A stretch of DNA of 64,000 nucleotides from Sabellastarte sp. h YS-2021. Lineage: Eukaryota > Annelida > Polychaeta > Sabellida > Sabellidae. The notes beneath the pieces are model-generated. The model was given only the letters and a program-made list of their open reading frames with translations. It ran no database searches and was not told the origin of the DNA. A program made the position numbers and the translations under genes. Shown in pieces: positions 21,173 to 34,376 of the stretch. Each line of letters starts with the position of its first letter. Position 1 is the first letter of the stretch. The DNA lies in NCBI GenBank assembly GCA_964017235.1, contig OZ024936.1, positions 52,751,028 to 52,815,027 on the forward strand, given 5' to 3'.

Positions 21173-21654
21173 GTTAGCTTTTAATGTGTACATTTAAAAC
21201 CTAACAGTTTAATTATATGTGAGAATTCGCCTTATTTTATGATGACTAATATGAGCTTAGAAAATGTGGCACCAAGAACATAAAATATTTATATTGTAAC
21301 ATTCATTACAGCACAATGTTCTGATAACACTTATCATTTATTTTTTTAAAGAGATAACAGTAAATGACAGTATGACAAATGTGCCTGGCAAAACAACCAC
21401 TGAAAGTGATGCAGATAGTTTACTTATTTACTTTTAATACACACTTAACAAAACAGTTATTTGTGTTTTTTGATGTGAGGAATTTGTCACACAATTTTCA
21501 ACACTCGCATCCTGTGAGTTTGCCCAGATTTTTTTTGTTATCATTTTTAATGCACTCTCAAGATCACAGATTACGGTGGGTTGATAAAAATGGGTGGAGG
21601 AAGGCAGGGCATACGTATGTGTAAATCGTCTCCACGGTAAATCACTTGGGCTTT

Positions 21655-21765
21655 GAGACTACTGCTGAGTTTCTCTATTTAAGTCAATGGCTTGAGAACC
21701 GAACCCATAGCATGATACGTGGGGAGGTGAGTGTACTACCACAACACCGCCAATCCTCCCTTTTC
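21655..21765 (-). mobile_element. Degraded tRNA-like SINE head
   Basis: Minus-strand GGTGTTGTGGTAGTACACTC and box B-like GGGTTCGGTTCTC. No body was recognised. Confidence 0.4.
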
Positions 21766-22273
21766 TCTTTTCAAAGGAAATGAATCAATGTAGATGAAAC
21801 AAATCTCAGGCTGTTCATCCATGGTTTTTCAATTTCAAAATAGGAAATTGTTAATTATTATTAATCATTAGCAAGTAGTAAGCATAAGGAATCACCTCAA
21901 TTTTTTTCGAATTGTTTAATCACCAGTTTTGAATGACCGATGATAGATCTAGAATGGACGAAACGATAACCCTCTCTGGGGGAGTGTATGTCACTCCATT
22001 AAGAATTTCAGAAGTTTCTTTTACATATTTAACTATATACCATTACACATTTCCCTATTAAAATGGAGAGTACTTAGACAAACCATATCCATTAGTTTAT
22101 TGCATGACAACTGATTTAAAATTGAATCAAACACCTACATCAAAATGAAGCCTAATCAAATTGATTCAACACTTTTTAGTATAGAACACTGTTGGGTTGC
22201 GGGGATGTTCTTCAGTTTGACATGCTGAATCTTGAGTTAGGCTGATAAATATGGATCCTTTATTATTAATTCA

Positions 22274-22481
22274 GGGGACCACGGTGGTGTAGTGGTAACA
22301 CACCCGTCTCCCACCTCTGTGGTTGGTGGTTCAAACCCTGGAGCTTATGTGGGAAAGTTGGTAGTTGCTTAACGATGATCAGCAATTTACAGTACAGTAC
22401 CTTGACCAACTGTATGTACCTGTTTCCTCTGCCCACAAAATTACCAGTCGTGATATGATCTGTACAGTGTTGAAAGCGTTA
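22274..22481 (+). mobile_element. tRNA-headed SINE (family 1), 3'-truncated
   Basis: Head GACCACGGTGGTGTAGTGG, degraded box B GGTGGTTCAAACCC, body through TGTACAGTGTTGAAAGCG. The AAAACCCC tail is missing. It lies in the presumed 5'UTR intron of the 383-aa gene. Confidence 0.75.
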
Positions 22482-22703
22482 ATGTTTTGGTATTTATATA
22501 GTATTATATAAAACTGTCAATCACTGACCGCGATGCTGCACTATCACCAGTGACCGTCTAGTGTACATGGAATCTTTCTGCCACGGGTAGTTCTCGTACC
22601 CTTTTTCACTGCAGTAGACTTGAACATCTGTATGTGTGATTATCCATTACTGTACATTTTTAATAAATATTTATTTATTAGTATTAATTAATAATATTTG
22701 CAG

Positions 22704-24098
22704 ATACTGAACTTTCCTCAGTTATTTGAATGGGATCAATCATCTCTGCACAGAATGGTCAATATACTGAAAACAACACCTTAAACCTTCGCCCTAAGAA
22801 GCAACAAAATCCACTGACACAGGCAGACAAACTGACCTGGTTTGTGGCTGGTGAAAGCACCTCCAGTTCCTTGATGGCTTACACTGGCAACGTGTGGTGC
22901 GATTCTGCAAAAGATGGCGGTTTAAAGCCAGATACCTTCCAAAACGTGACTGGCAGGTTTGGTAGAAGCATGCTGAAACAGAAACTGCAACAACTATGGC
23001 AGAGTAACCACAGTAGACAGTTGACGAATGGTGGTGAAGGAACAATCTGTTTTTATGGCTACAGTTTTAAAGATGGAAAACAAAGCATTACACCTCACTC
23101 CAGACTAGATCTATCAGGTAATGGTTTTCTGTATCCCACATACAAAATTAAGAGCTCTTGTTTGGCCATAACCAAAAGGTGAGTTATAAAGAAGGTCTAG
23201 CTGCTGTTGTGAAATCATCATTGCTTTCCTTGAATGATACATAATTTCAATAATTAAGGCATTTCTGCTTAAAATTATATGTTGGTTAACATGTTTCAAC
23301 TCTGATATTGAATGTGTTTTTGTTGTTGTTTTAGTGCAAAAAGAAATTCTTGGGATAGCCAATTTGCAAGCACCTTTAAGTTGGTATCCAATTGGAAAAA
23401 ATCGAATGGACACAACAGAAGATTGCAATTCTCCACGACTAGTGTTTGCTCTTCCTGAATATGCCATCATCCGTCTGACTATGGACGACATTGAAGTAGG
23501 GAATGCCAGATGCCCCGGGTCTGGTCCACCATGCTTTTTGTCAGTGCCAATCAAAGATTATGATGATCTTCTGCAAGTAAAACAGTTCCCCATATACCTT
23601 ACTCATGTGGACAGAATGAATATTGGACAACCTGAGCCATATGCTAGTACCTGCACTGAATGTTTTAGGGAGGTTTTGAAGGATCTGTCTGCTGGAATAC
23701 ATCAGTGCGAGATGACTCTACAGTTTGCATACAAAACTGCCAAAGTGACAACTGTGAGCCCACAGCAAACAGACACTAATTCTGCCAGTCCTAGACTGAA
23801 AAGAGACAATGGTAAAGTCAAAGATCTATTTGATCTTTCTTCCAAACAATCACTGAGGAATTCATCCTTAGTTCTGAGACACAGTAATCCTAGTAAGTGT
23901 ATTGTGTCACCAGTGTTGTGTTCTGGACAATTCAGCCTCGTACTTCCAGAAAGCTGGCCTTTTGAGAGTTTTGATTACAGTAGTTTTCAGTCTTTCAGCC
24001 TGTCAAACAGTGGCTATATGGACCGGTCTAACAGAGACAACCACGTGGCAAAGAAAAAGAAACAGAAAGCTAAAAGAAGGAGATTTAGCAGTGGATAA
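22704..24098 (+). CDS. Unrecognised 383-aa protein, two coding exons
   Basis: Coding exons 22,730-23,117 and 23,335-24,098 join in phase 1 (CAG/GTAATG donor; TTTTAG acceptor), giving a seamless 383-residue protein. The start is MGSIIS, which fits the N-myristoylation pattern (Gly2, Ser6). Visible features: WFVAGESTSSSLM (37-49), FGRSMLKQKLQQLWQ (about 76-90), a conserved-looking stretch with CNSPRLVFALPEYAIIRL, a CTECF pair and LSAGIHQCEMTLQFAYKTA in the second exon, a Ser-rich linker, and a basic tail KKKKQKAKRRRF that could be a nuclear signal or membrane-binding patch. There are no membrane spans. I do not recognise the family. It lies alone between the two choice-of-anchor-B paralogues. 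A second donor at 23,179 would give a short isoform. Confidence 0.8.
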
Positions 24099-24114
24099 AT
24101 GTTGATACAAATAT

Positions 24115-24420
24115 CCTGTATAAATGGCATACCTGGCTTATTTATTTTTAAAATATGTGTTAATCAGAACTGATGTAGTCTAATTCCCAGGTTATTTATT
24201 TCTAAAAACTGGTCTTCTGGTTTCTGGTTTCTTGAGAACTGGTCTGATTTTAAATGTGGTTTGTTTATTTATTTCTAAAATATATTGATGAGAGCTGATC
24301 GAATATTACACCTGGTTCATTTATTTATTAAAATAATGATAACTGCTCTAATCTAAAACCTGTTTATTTTATAACCCTGTCTAACATGTGATTTATTATT
24401 TCAAAAATATACTACCGAGG
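24115..24420. repeat. Imperfect tandem repeat downstream of the 383-aa gene
   Basis: Four to five units of about 60-75 bp with CCTGGTTTATTTATTT and AAAATAT(A/G)TTGATGAG-like text. A possible ATTAAA poly(A) signal is at 24,328. It may form the 3'UTR. Confidence 0.6.
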
Positions 24421-24512
24421 GGCTAATCCACTTATAAAGTCCTTCATACTATCCGTTAAACAGATAGAAAGGCTCCATGAAATATTTATCAAATTACATG
24501 GCCTTTGCACAA

Positions 24513-24962
24513 GCATGGGGCATTGGGGCAGCCAAGGAGACTAAGATGGGATAGCTCTGTGGAATCAGTAGGTTTTAAGCTTCCATTTAAAAACAGTTAA
24601 GTGATGTCTTCTGGAAAATGTAGGTCAGACATGTGACTCAGCAAATATCCAGGTGTAACTTATGCATGGGACACTGGGGCAGCCAAAGAGAATAAGATGG
24701 AAAAAGCTATGTTGAATGAGTAAGTTTCCAGTCTATATTCAAAACAGCTCAGTGGTGTGGCATGGAAAATATAGGCCAGAAATGTGACTCAGCAAACTGC
24801 AAGCTTAACTGACGCATGGGACACTGGGGCAGCCAAAGAGAATAAGATGGCAAAGGCTCTGTTGAATGAGTAGGTTTCCAGTCTCTGTTTAAAACAGCTC
24901 AGTGATGTGGCATGGAAAATATAGGTCCCGAATGTGACTCAGCAAATTTACACAAGTATAAT
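24513..24962. repeat. Tandem triplication, about 150-bp unit
   Basis: Units start at 24,513, 24,664 and 24,814 with GCATGGGACACTGGGGCAGC. Units 2 and 3 are closer to each other than to unit 1. No ORF runs through it. Confidence 0.9.
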
Positions 24963-26687
24963 GCATGCCTTGATAATGATTAAGATTTATCAAAAAAGCA
25001 TAAATGCAGGAATAAGATAAGAATATAAATAAACCAACAGTAACTCAGGTGTGCTGTGTGAGCTGAAGTAGAGATATATGTTTAGCTAATGTAAACTATT
25101 GTGTTAATTATGCACACAGAGCAACAAAAAAGATACATATCCCTGTATATTGTGTCCTGAACATATGTACACTCCTCTTTCTTACATTTGTCACCTAGTT
25201 ATCAATAATCAATGAAGTGTCATGTAGAGATATCTTATGCACCTGGCATATTACCATGCATTCAAAAATAGAATAATTATCAAAATATCTTTTCTAAGTG
25301 TCACACACAGTTTCACAAAAACACTTCCCAGGTTCTGAACATGTGTTTCTCATGCATCATACAGTGACTGTAGATATTTTCTAAATGGAAACAAATTAAT
25401 TTGCTTAATATATTTTTCGAAAATATATATTTTTTTTTAAATCTGGATGTTTTTTGTATCTAGATGGTGATTCAGATCAGTTTCAAAATTTCATGGGATC
25501 CCAGTTGGACCTAGAGACCCATCCTCTGATTTCTCGTGAACATACAAACATACAGAAAAGAAAACCGACAAACAGTCATGAAAATAATACCTCCTAGGGC
25601 GGAGATAAAGACAATAGCATTGATATTGGACAAGGTCATTATGATCAGTACACCAATTATGGCCAGCCCTTATAGTTTTGTTCCTAATATTTATCACAGC
25701 TATTATATTATTTGTTACATAAATACATGTATTGTCAAGCAATGTGGCTATCAATAACTACTGCTGTGACTATTCCTGCTAGAAAGGCCAGTATAGCCAC
25801 AGACTCTCCCCTTTTTTCCAGAATCTACACCATGGCTTGCCACATGTACCCACTTAACCATGTACTCGCAAATTTTATGCCTGTTCAAATGGATAACATG
25901 GAAACTCAGCATATCCAACCCAAATGCTTTTAGATAACTATTCTTTACAGTTGTGGCAAGTTTCTCTATGAATCACATAATGGCTGTGTGTTTGGAGTTG
26001 AAGTTGGGAGTGTATATGATAGGAAAACTTTCCAAATAACATATACAGAAAAATCTATCACAAATGAAGATAACAATATAATAAGAGTGCACAGCATGAA
26101 TATTACATTGTTAATCTTCATGATTGTTATATTTTTCTGTGTATGTCTAATGAGGGATGTTTTACTTTTTATTATCCACCATATTCAACGATTTCTGAGT
26201 AAAATTAAGCTATATTAAAAGACAAAATGCAAAGAAAGACTGCCATATACATATGTGCACAAATGAATATAAATACTTGAATTTTTAATTTGGGATTTTT
26301 CAGCCATTTTTAGACGAAGTTTTATTAAACACAATGAACAGAATCACTGTAGAAAGATCTTTCCAATACATATTTGCAGGTTCCACATTTTCTGAGTTAT
26401 TAGTGAAAAACTGGAACTTGTTCACAGTAATTATCCATGGTACAGTCACGCCACTGTGTGCAAAGAAAAATATCCCACTCTGTATATCCCTGATATACGT
26501 CATATATGGCTGCGCATGGTGGATAACAAATCTGAATCTATAGCTATTTCTGCTTATAAAAGAACCGATGCCAATGACGGTGTCATAGTTACCATCTGTA
26601 TGGTAATAATAGAGTTGCATATGACTAACGGAATGTAGTCAAACCAAAATATGCATTGAGCTCATTGCTCTCAAAGTTAAGAGTTAG

Positions 26688-26823
26688 GGTTTTACAGCCT
26701 AGTCAACAGCCAGGATTATATTCGGACAGCAGCCCCTCAGTATTACCACTTGTGGGAGTGTCAAACCCACACAGAGGTGACAGCCAGTGCCAACCTTGCT
26801 AGCCCATTAGGCCACCAAGGACC
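26688..26823 (-). mobile_element. tRNA-headed SINE (family 3)
   Basis: On the minus strand it reads GAGGTCCTTGGTGGCCTAATG...TGTGGGTTTGACACTCCCAC, ending in a GGCTGTAAAACCC tail. It is a relative of 19,740-19,893. Confidence 0.65.
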
Positions 26824-28017
26824 TCTTGTTACTGTCAGAGCATAAAATGACACATAACACAGAAGGTAGTTTTATGGAGTTAAGCGGTACCCACCACTAG
26901 CGGATCAATATTTTTACATTGCACAGAATTTGACAATTTCAAGAAACTGAACTGACAGCATTTCCTCTTGTCACCACAATCTAGATTTGAAACCACAACT
27001 ACAGAGGTGGCAGGCGAGACTTCTAGCCATACAAATACACATCATCCTTTTTACAATTTTATACTACCTATGCTCAATACTGTTATTTCACACCACAGAT
27101 CTTACAAAATGTATTGATATCTTATAAAGTAACACATCCGACAAATTCTCACTTAGGTTATGAGAGCAAAACAAGTGTTTCTACAAAGCTGATAAACACA
27201 TATTCTTGGTTACATGTCTTATTTATATATTTACTTTTAATTAACTTTTGCGTTCATTGGCTTGTTTTCAATACTGATGTAGATTAATTATTGGTATGGA
27301 CATACTTGCTAAGCAATGTCGCGAAATGTCTTGCATGGAAATATATTTTATGGATTAAAGTTACTTTTGCACTTTTTCACAATTTCAAAATACTATCATC
27401 ACAAGACCGAGAATTAGATTTATACCTTGGTTTATCCAGCCCAAAATTACATGGAGGCGGGCATTATATCGACAATCACATCTGTTCCTGTGGTAAAATG
27501 TGATTTGGCCTTAAGTGTAATAAATATAACACTAAATGTAATATTTCAGTAAATGTCTTTTTATATATAAATGTCTGACAATATTTATATTTTAACGAAA
27601 AACAAAAACTCAGTGAGTCTCCTATCCCTGTATGGCTTTTTATTTATTAATTTAATTCTTTTTTTGTGCTAATAGACCCCTACTCACTTAGATTTACAAT
27701 AATGATGTGGGTATACGAGGTATACGAGAATACTCAAATTACTTTGACTAATTTCAAGCAGCATTTATAGCTGTCATACAGCCGTTTTTTCACAGTGATA
27801 AATTACCATCAAAATTAAAATCAACATGAAAATTCATCTGTAAAAATATCTCAATTTTAGTAGCTTAGACCTGGCAAAAAAACGATGCTTGCCACCATCA
27901 AACCCTAATTTTACGGTCAATGAACAATTTTGAAGTCAATAGAACAACGAATAGCTGTGGATATAATATCCCCTCATAAAACCCCTGTCACACTAACACT
28001 ACTATTTTGATTACAGA

Positions 28018-28092
28018 CGGTGGGAAAAATCGAGGAACCGAACTCCGATCTCAGAGGGAGAAGCAACCACTCTACCACAGTGGCCCCCTACA
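28018..28092 (-). mobile_element. SINE head fragment
   Basis: Minus-strand GGGGGCCACTGTGGTAGAGTGG and box B-like CGGAGTTCGGTTCCTCG. Only the head remains. Confidence 0.5.
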
Positions 28093-28659
28093 ATAAGAAT
28101 GTGAAATTGATTTTAAATTCACTGGTGAAGAAGCCTTGACTTGTGGGATTTTGAGATTTTTACCTTCACCAAGGAGGTTGTGTGTGTGTTTGTTTGTCTG
28201 TCCATCTGTTTGTTTGTCTGTGTTTTGTGACTACTTGGAAACTAATGAATGCATCTTTACAATACAAAATCCTGAATGTTAAAAAAATACATTTTCACTG
28301 AATGTTTAGTGCTTTTGCCATTGTGTTTAACATTACTCTAGAAACAATCACCCCAACAGTGATAATTGTGATTCAGTTATTTTGGGACAGTCCACATAAT
28401 AGACTCTTCCATATTTGTGTCTCCACTTCCTTTCTTACTTTGGCTTTCAATGTACAAACACTTCTCTTCAGCATTCTAAGCATTATTTATGTTGAACTCT
28501 TAACTGATGATCCACAAAGCAAAGAACATTTTCACTTCCCGCCCAAAGCACTTTCTTTGAGATTGTTGTGCTTTAGTTTTATGGGGTTTTTATTTGGGCT
28601 GTTGCCTCATATGGTGATACTTTATGTTGGATTTTTTAGGACACTGCTGTAATCCTCTT

Positions 28660-30730
28660 GTACATACGTTTTATTACTAATGCACTAAACTTAATAAAAC
28701 TAGTGTTGCCCAATTTGACATTTCTTTATTTTCTCTCTTATGAAAACAATGACTGATGGATCGATTGTTGGGGTGACAAAAGGAAGAAATGATTCCATTT
28801 GGGAAAAGATCTGGATTATATATCGGTATCTCAAAAATATCTGAATATTCCAAAAGTCCCATTTTTGATCGTATTTTTATGGTCATGCTATCCGGGTTAT
28901 GCTATGAGGGTTAAATAAATGAAAAGAGTATTTGGGTGAAATTACAATATGGGGATACTCGTCTGCATTGGCGAGGACTGCGCTGTAGAAAGCTAGCGTA
29001 TGGATTTGTTTGGGTTTGCTATATTTTCAACATTGTATGGTTCTACCACATGATATAACTGCAAAGCAACCATAGATTAAAGACCTTTTCCAAAGGGCTT
29101 TTCCTAAAAAGTGTATTTGTGCACCTTAAATATGACCTGTAACCACTTCTTCATTTGGCCAGGGACTGCCGGCATATAAAACTAATGAAGATACATTCAA
29201 AACCATCTTGGCAGAGATAATTATAAAGTCGGTGGCAATCTGAATTATTCATTATTCAAAATTCTACACAAAAATCCATTGATCATCATTGAGTAACTAT
29301 GAACTTAGTAAGTTATCCTAGAGGTTCAATATTTATTTCCTCTAATTTGATCTATAAACAGAGGTTTCAACTTAATATTAACCATCAGACCCTCATAATT
29401 TACAAGTTGCACGTCAAACCCGCATTAGTTTTGACCTATTTTAAACACCAGATTTTCTGATAATTTTTTCCAACAAGACTGAATTTGGCAGGGCTGTCTC
29501 ATAAACAGATTTCATAGAATACGATTGTTATATTTTACCGCCTGAGGTATTTCAAATTAAAAAATTTCGTAAAATTGCAAGAAATGTGAAAAAAAGGAAA
29601 TTGAGTATTTATGTATGCCAATTACCGGAAAATGACCACATTCAGAGTGACAATATAAAGGCAATGTAATTGTTTATTCATGTTAGTTTTAATGCCACAT
29701 TCTCTGTTTAGAATATATTACTGAATGCCTGCAGTTTTTCTGCAAAATATTTGGAACCCAGTGCTTAGAAAAATGGTGAGAGATATTTTGTAGTTATATT
29801 TTGTTAAGAATTTGGTTATCAAGTGATTATTTTTAAAACTTTGCTAGCCTCATTGTTTTTATAATCGTGAATTAAATATGTAATGCCTTTTTCTTATGGA
29901 TGTTTGATTGCCTGGACATCGTGATGTGGTTGAGGATAGTGAAAAATGAATTAATGGAGAAGTGTGATAAACAAATTCATGTTTTTAGGTAAATGAATTT
30001 TCTACAGCAGCTGCAGGGATTGAGGCAATGTCCAGGGCAGTTGAATTTTTTTACAAAGATTTTTTGTGAAATAATATCTGAGATAATTGAGTGATTTCTG
30101 TAGAGGACTTAACATCAAGGGTAAATATATTTTTTTCAAAACTATTCTTTAGAAAAGAATTGAAGTCACTGAAACAGTTACTGTAAGCGAAGGACTGGAT
30201 TGTCCTTTTTTTCTGCAGAGGTTTTCAGCGACGTAATACTGTCGGGATGGGCAGGCTTTGCGTGGATGTGATTATGAAGTAAGAATCAAGGTTATACAGA
30301 GGTTATCATGAGCTAATGCCCTGAGGAATTGAGTTTTCATCAGCAATTATTTTAATGTAAGATCCTTCTAAACTTAGTGTCTGCAAAGGTTGTGAGACAA
30401 GGGCCAGTGTTTTGCTGAGGTTATCTTGACATTAGAACCAGGGTAACTTAATTGTTTGAAGAGATAAGAGTGTGGTAATTGTTATGGTAATGTGATGTTA
30501 ATCTCAGGGTACAGTGATTTGCTCAATAGGTTCTTGTGAGATAAAGTCTACAATAAATCAAAAGTGTTCACTTCTTTGTGAAAATACAGTAAAGAGATAT
30601 TTCTCTGACAAAGAATGGTCAGTTGGGTAGGTCTGCTTGTAAAGCTGGGCCGATGGAGAGACACCAAGTGAGCAGGAATTGTTATTTAAGTACAAGCCTT
30701 GATGATTACTGTATCAGGTAAATTTAAAGT
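28660..30730. other. Intergenic, nothing recognised
   Basis: AT-rich, no supportable ORF. At 29,773 an ATG is followed directly by GTGAGA. This is a weak candidate for the missing first exon of paralogue B, by analogy with exon 1 of A. Confidence 0.3.
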
Positions 30731-30739
30731 TTGCAGACC

Positions 30740-30990
30740 AGAGATATGCCACAGTCAGTCAAACTCTTTGGAAATAGTTTTGTATTTGGTGTTTCTAAGA
30801 TTTAGAAGGACCTTTGCTACAATGTACGCAATGCAGCCTCTATTGTCTCCTTCAGGATAAAGCTCAAAACTTACCTTTTTGCTAAAACCTATCCGCCATA
30901 GCTTCCCCGCCACCCCTGTGTCTTCTTGAATATGACCTAGTTTTGTCAATGGAACTATGGTTATTCAATACATTTATGTATAGTTGCACC
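30740..30990 (+). pseudogene. Non-LTR retrotransposon RT C-terminus fragment
   Basis: Translation with frame changes gives RNAASIVSFRIKLKTYLFA followed by KTYPP. This is the 'xSxxxFKxxLKTYLF' tail found downstream of RT domains in CR1/Jockey-type LINEs. The same tail is at 45.3 kb. Confidence 0.6.
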
Positions 30991-31239
30991 TTATAGTCTA
31001 CCAATGATTGAGAATAAGTGCTTTAAAAGTCTCAGTTAGATTAGATGCCAGAAATCGGGAAACTTGAAAGGAAGAAGCCTTGTGGGGCTCTTCCATTTCT
31101 GCTATAAATCGTAAAGCCTGCTCCTGATTGTAAAAATTTGAGAATGGGGACCTAAATCTTATACATCTTAAAGCCATCACAAAAATATCCTGTACTTAAA
31201 ATATGGTACTTCCTGATGGGTTGACGAGTATAGAACTCG

Positions 31240-31502
31240 GGAGTCCATCAGGAACAGTTTACCAGAAATTCACACTGTTTGAAATTGTCGTAAACCTTTC
31301 CCGATTCTAATCAGATTTAAGACATCATTTACCCATTGTATTCAACTCTTTCAAATCTTTCAGCAATCTTAAACCTATGTGACACTCGTACTGCAATCTT
31401 TTCCATCCAATAGCCATCGTAAACCCTTTATGACAGTCACAAAGCAAACTTTTCTATCTCATAGGAATCTTAAGTCTATCTTAAGGCTCATAAATTTATC
31501 GC
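31240..31502. repeat. Left flank repeat of the Harbinger insertion
   Basis: GTCCATCAGGAACAGTTTAC followed by gtaaacc/caatctt-rich text. It continues on the other side of the Harbinger element at 35,713 and, after the LINE, probably stops at 42,579. It is related to 4,020-4,440. Confidence 0.5.
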
Positions 31503-31856
31503 TAATACCCCAGTTACACATCCATGGATGTCCTGCCGGATCGTGCCAGATTCCCTAATATGGAAAATGTTGACTGATTTACGGATAATTTTTTTCATCT
31601 GTGAAGACGTCTGTAACATTAGTAATGTCCTTGTGGCATCCATGCGATGTGTCCGTGAGGACGCCACGAAAAAATCAAACTGCTTGATTCCGTAAATGCT
31701 TTGCGGATCTTGTATATAATTGATATCCGTAATCATCCTTTTACAGCATTTAGTGTATATGTACGAGGATATATTTTGCTGGCATATTTACTCAAAAAAT
31801 TTTCAGACTTTTGTTGTTTTTTTCAAAATTGTGATTTTGTTGAATATTTCTTTAAA

Positions 31857-33410
31857 ATGCCACCAAAGAAAAGGTCAAAGAGGAAAGATAGTCAGGAGAG
31901 GGAGAGGATGTTCACACAGGTCCAGGCAAGGAGTCCAGAGCTGGAAGAATTGACTTGTGTACCAGAGACTCAGCAGAGCCAGCAGGCAGCTGGGTTGGAG
32001 GTGAGGGTGGAGGATCCTCTGGAGATACAGAAGAGGGTGACATTGCACTTGAGACACAGCAGGATTGGGATTCAAGTGATGAGCACATTGCTGACACACA
32101 GAAAACACAGGCTGCTAGGGGGACACAGAAGGGCAAGGGTAAAGGCAAATCAACAACAAGGGAGGGGTAATATGTATCGGAAGAGAAGGCTGACAAAAGA
32201 GCCAAGAAAGCCGCTGTTAATTTCAATGCTGAGAAGGAGCAGAAATTGGTGGAGTTTTTGCATGACAAATTCACTAAGACAAACTTTAAAGGACTACAAG
32301 GATTGGTCAAATTGCAAAGAGGGAGGCTGTGTGGGATCAGTTTTGTGAGGAGAACAACTTAGACAAAGATGCCTGCCAAAGAAGGTTCAGAGCCAGCGCA
32401 CACTCTTCAGAAATGTCACTCACATGAAGTTGGTTCTGGGGGAACCACAGCTGACAAAGCGGCAGAAATGGACCAGAGACAATTTTGACTTCCTGAGGGA
32501 CCACATCATGCAGCATCTTAAAGGAAAAAGTGAATTCAGGGCTCCAAAGGGGCCAGCTTCCCAAGCCAGTGCAGCAGCGGGCTCAATTTCCAGACGGGAG
32601 ACTGTGCACATGGAACCATTCCAGGATACTTCTCGTCCAGAGTCCACTTGAGACCCAGCATGTCACACCTGGATACACATACGCCTACTCCTAGATTGTG
32701 TGGGGTCAACGTGACTTCAAGCTTAGCATATTCCGACCTCCAATCAGCTCTCGTGGAATCTCAGAGGAAGGCAACGGAGTTAAGACATTGTGGCCAAAAA
32801 ACTGACTGATGACAAGCCCGATAACCCTAGACTGGGCTTCTGTGACTTTTTAAATGTGGTGGTGACTAACCAGCGACTCTTATAATGAGTTTCAACATTC
32901 AACTTGGTGATGACACTTAAATGGAGGGACAAGCAGCAGCAAAGGTACCACTGTGGAATCGGCACAAGTACCGCCATGTAACAGCAACTGCAGCAACCAA
33001 TACAAACACATCAGTCAATAGAGTAGCAGCACCACCAGCCCATACAACAGCAGCAGCAGCATCATCAACAAACTGTCCCAAGTTCACAGCAGCAGCACAC
33101 ATAAAAAGGCAGCCAACAAACAGCACAACAGCAAGCATCACAGAGCGCCAATTCCTCCCAGCAGTGGATCATGCCGCTACCAGTCACAGGCACTAGGAGC
33201 AAAAGAAGCCCAACACCACTTACCAGCACACCAACTGGATTCACATTCTCACCACCACCAAATCCACCCTCAGTTGACAGCCCGTACTTCACCAATATAC
33301 CCAACACATCACAAGATGTCAGCTTTGGGGCCATCCACATGCCTCAGTTCCAGCCAGTCAATGAAACATCCACCACCCCAACAGGCCAACCAGCCACAGG
33401 GGACCAGTAG
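31857..33410 (+). pseudogene. Harbinger MADF/Myb-like accessory protein, frameshifted
   Basis: It starts MPPKKRSKRKDSQERERM. After frame changes come an acidic stretch with QQDWDSSDEHIADTQ, then the DNA-binding-like domain FNAEKEQKLVEFLHDKF, YKDW, REAVWDQFCEENNLDKDAC and QRRF. A QQ-rich region near 32,930-33,130 and a Pro/Thr-rich end (TPTGFTFSPPPNPPSVDSP) follow. Harbinger elements need such a Myb/SANT-type partner for nuclear import and DNA binding. At least four frame changes make it non-functional. Confidence 0.7.
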
Positions 33411-34376
33411 CCAGCCACCATGAGCTGACATATCAGCGAAAGCTGACAATTTTTAAAGGCTCTTTCAAGGGATGCCAAATCTTCCAAAACAATTATTTGA
33501 GCTATCTTGTTGTTATAAAATGAAAGAAATTAACTTAACAAATGAAATAAACGTTCCCCACACCTCACACCAACCCTTCTCTAAACATAAAACAGCTAAT
33601 AACAATAAACAATGATAAAGTTAGTAATAATATTAGAAGAAATCAACTGTCCCAGCTAAGACAGTTAATTAAATATTTGTTCATCCAGCCCCCTCCACAA
33701 CAAGACCCAGTAGAAAAATTTTAAAAAGCCCCCAAACAAAACATAGCACTTTGCAATACTAGACTTCAAAAACACCTCCTCCTACCCCCCAACCCCCAAA
33801 AATAGGACGTAAAGGGGTGCTTGAACCTGTGTCCAGTTACCTGGAGTTGATGGGGGATCCGTTCAATCTCACACCAATAGACACCTTTATGCTATCAGTT
33901 AATTCTTTCAGGTAGAGGGGACATTTGACCTCAGTAGTGGTGCCTTGGAGGAGGGCTGGTATGCTTAATTCCTTGATTTTCCATGCTTAATTTCTTGATT
34001 GTCCATTGTTTCAAGCCACTGTATGTCCTCCCTTTGAAACCTTCCATTTTGTCACCATACAGTGGGGGTCACACACATTTGTATACATAAGCAGAGGCAA
34101 AGGAATGCATTGTTTGCCATTTCAACAATAGATGTTTGCTTTTCATTTGCTGTTCATTGCTTGACCATTAACAAGTTTCCAATGACCGCAGATCAAAGTT
34201 TGTATGTTAAGCGATTGAACACGTAGTCCATGAGGTAGCACATACATTTTAGCAGTAGGGTCATTCATACATTTTTAATTGGCCCATTTTTATTTGGGTT
34301 ATGTATCAAAGTGTTCCATTGTACTATTTACATTTAGAAAGTCACAGTATCACAGTATTTACATTTTACATTTGTT

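Larger units (their letters stand above)
24963..28300. other. Intergenic, repeat-bearing, no gene seen
   Basis: It holds a SINE at 26,688 and degraded SINE heads at 26,990 and 28,020. It also holds a repeat near 26,390 shared with 10.5 kb, and a segment at 26,050-26,130 related in reverse complement to 14,370-14,440 (both have gaagataacaat and gtgca/tagcatga). A gtttgtttgtctgt simple tract is at 28,185-28,235. ORFs here are short and without recognisable motifs. Confidence 0.45.

Noticed and set aside
28302-28652. 116-codon hydrophobic ORF that looks like membrane segments
   Set aside because: No family pattern, no splice context, and T-rich DNA readily gives Leu/Phe/Ile runs. Not supportable as a gene.
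31701-31856. Upstream extension of the Harbinger accessory ORF
   Set aside because: The coding-like sequence starts at the MPPKKRSKRK methionine at 31,857. The earlier part is hydrophobic noise.
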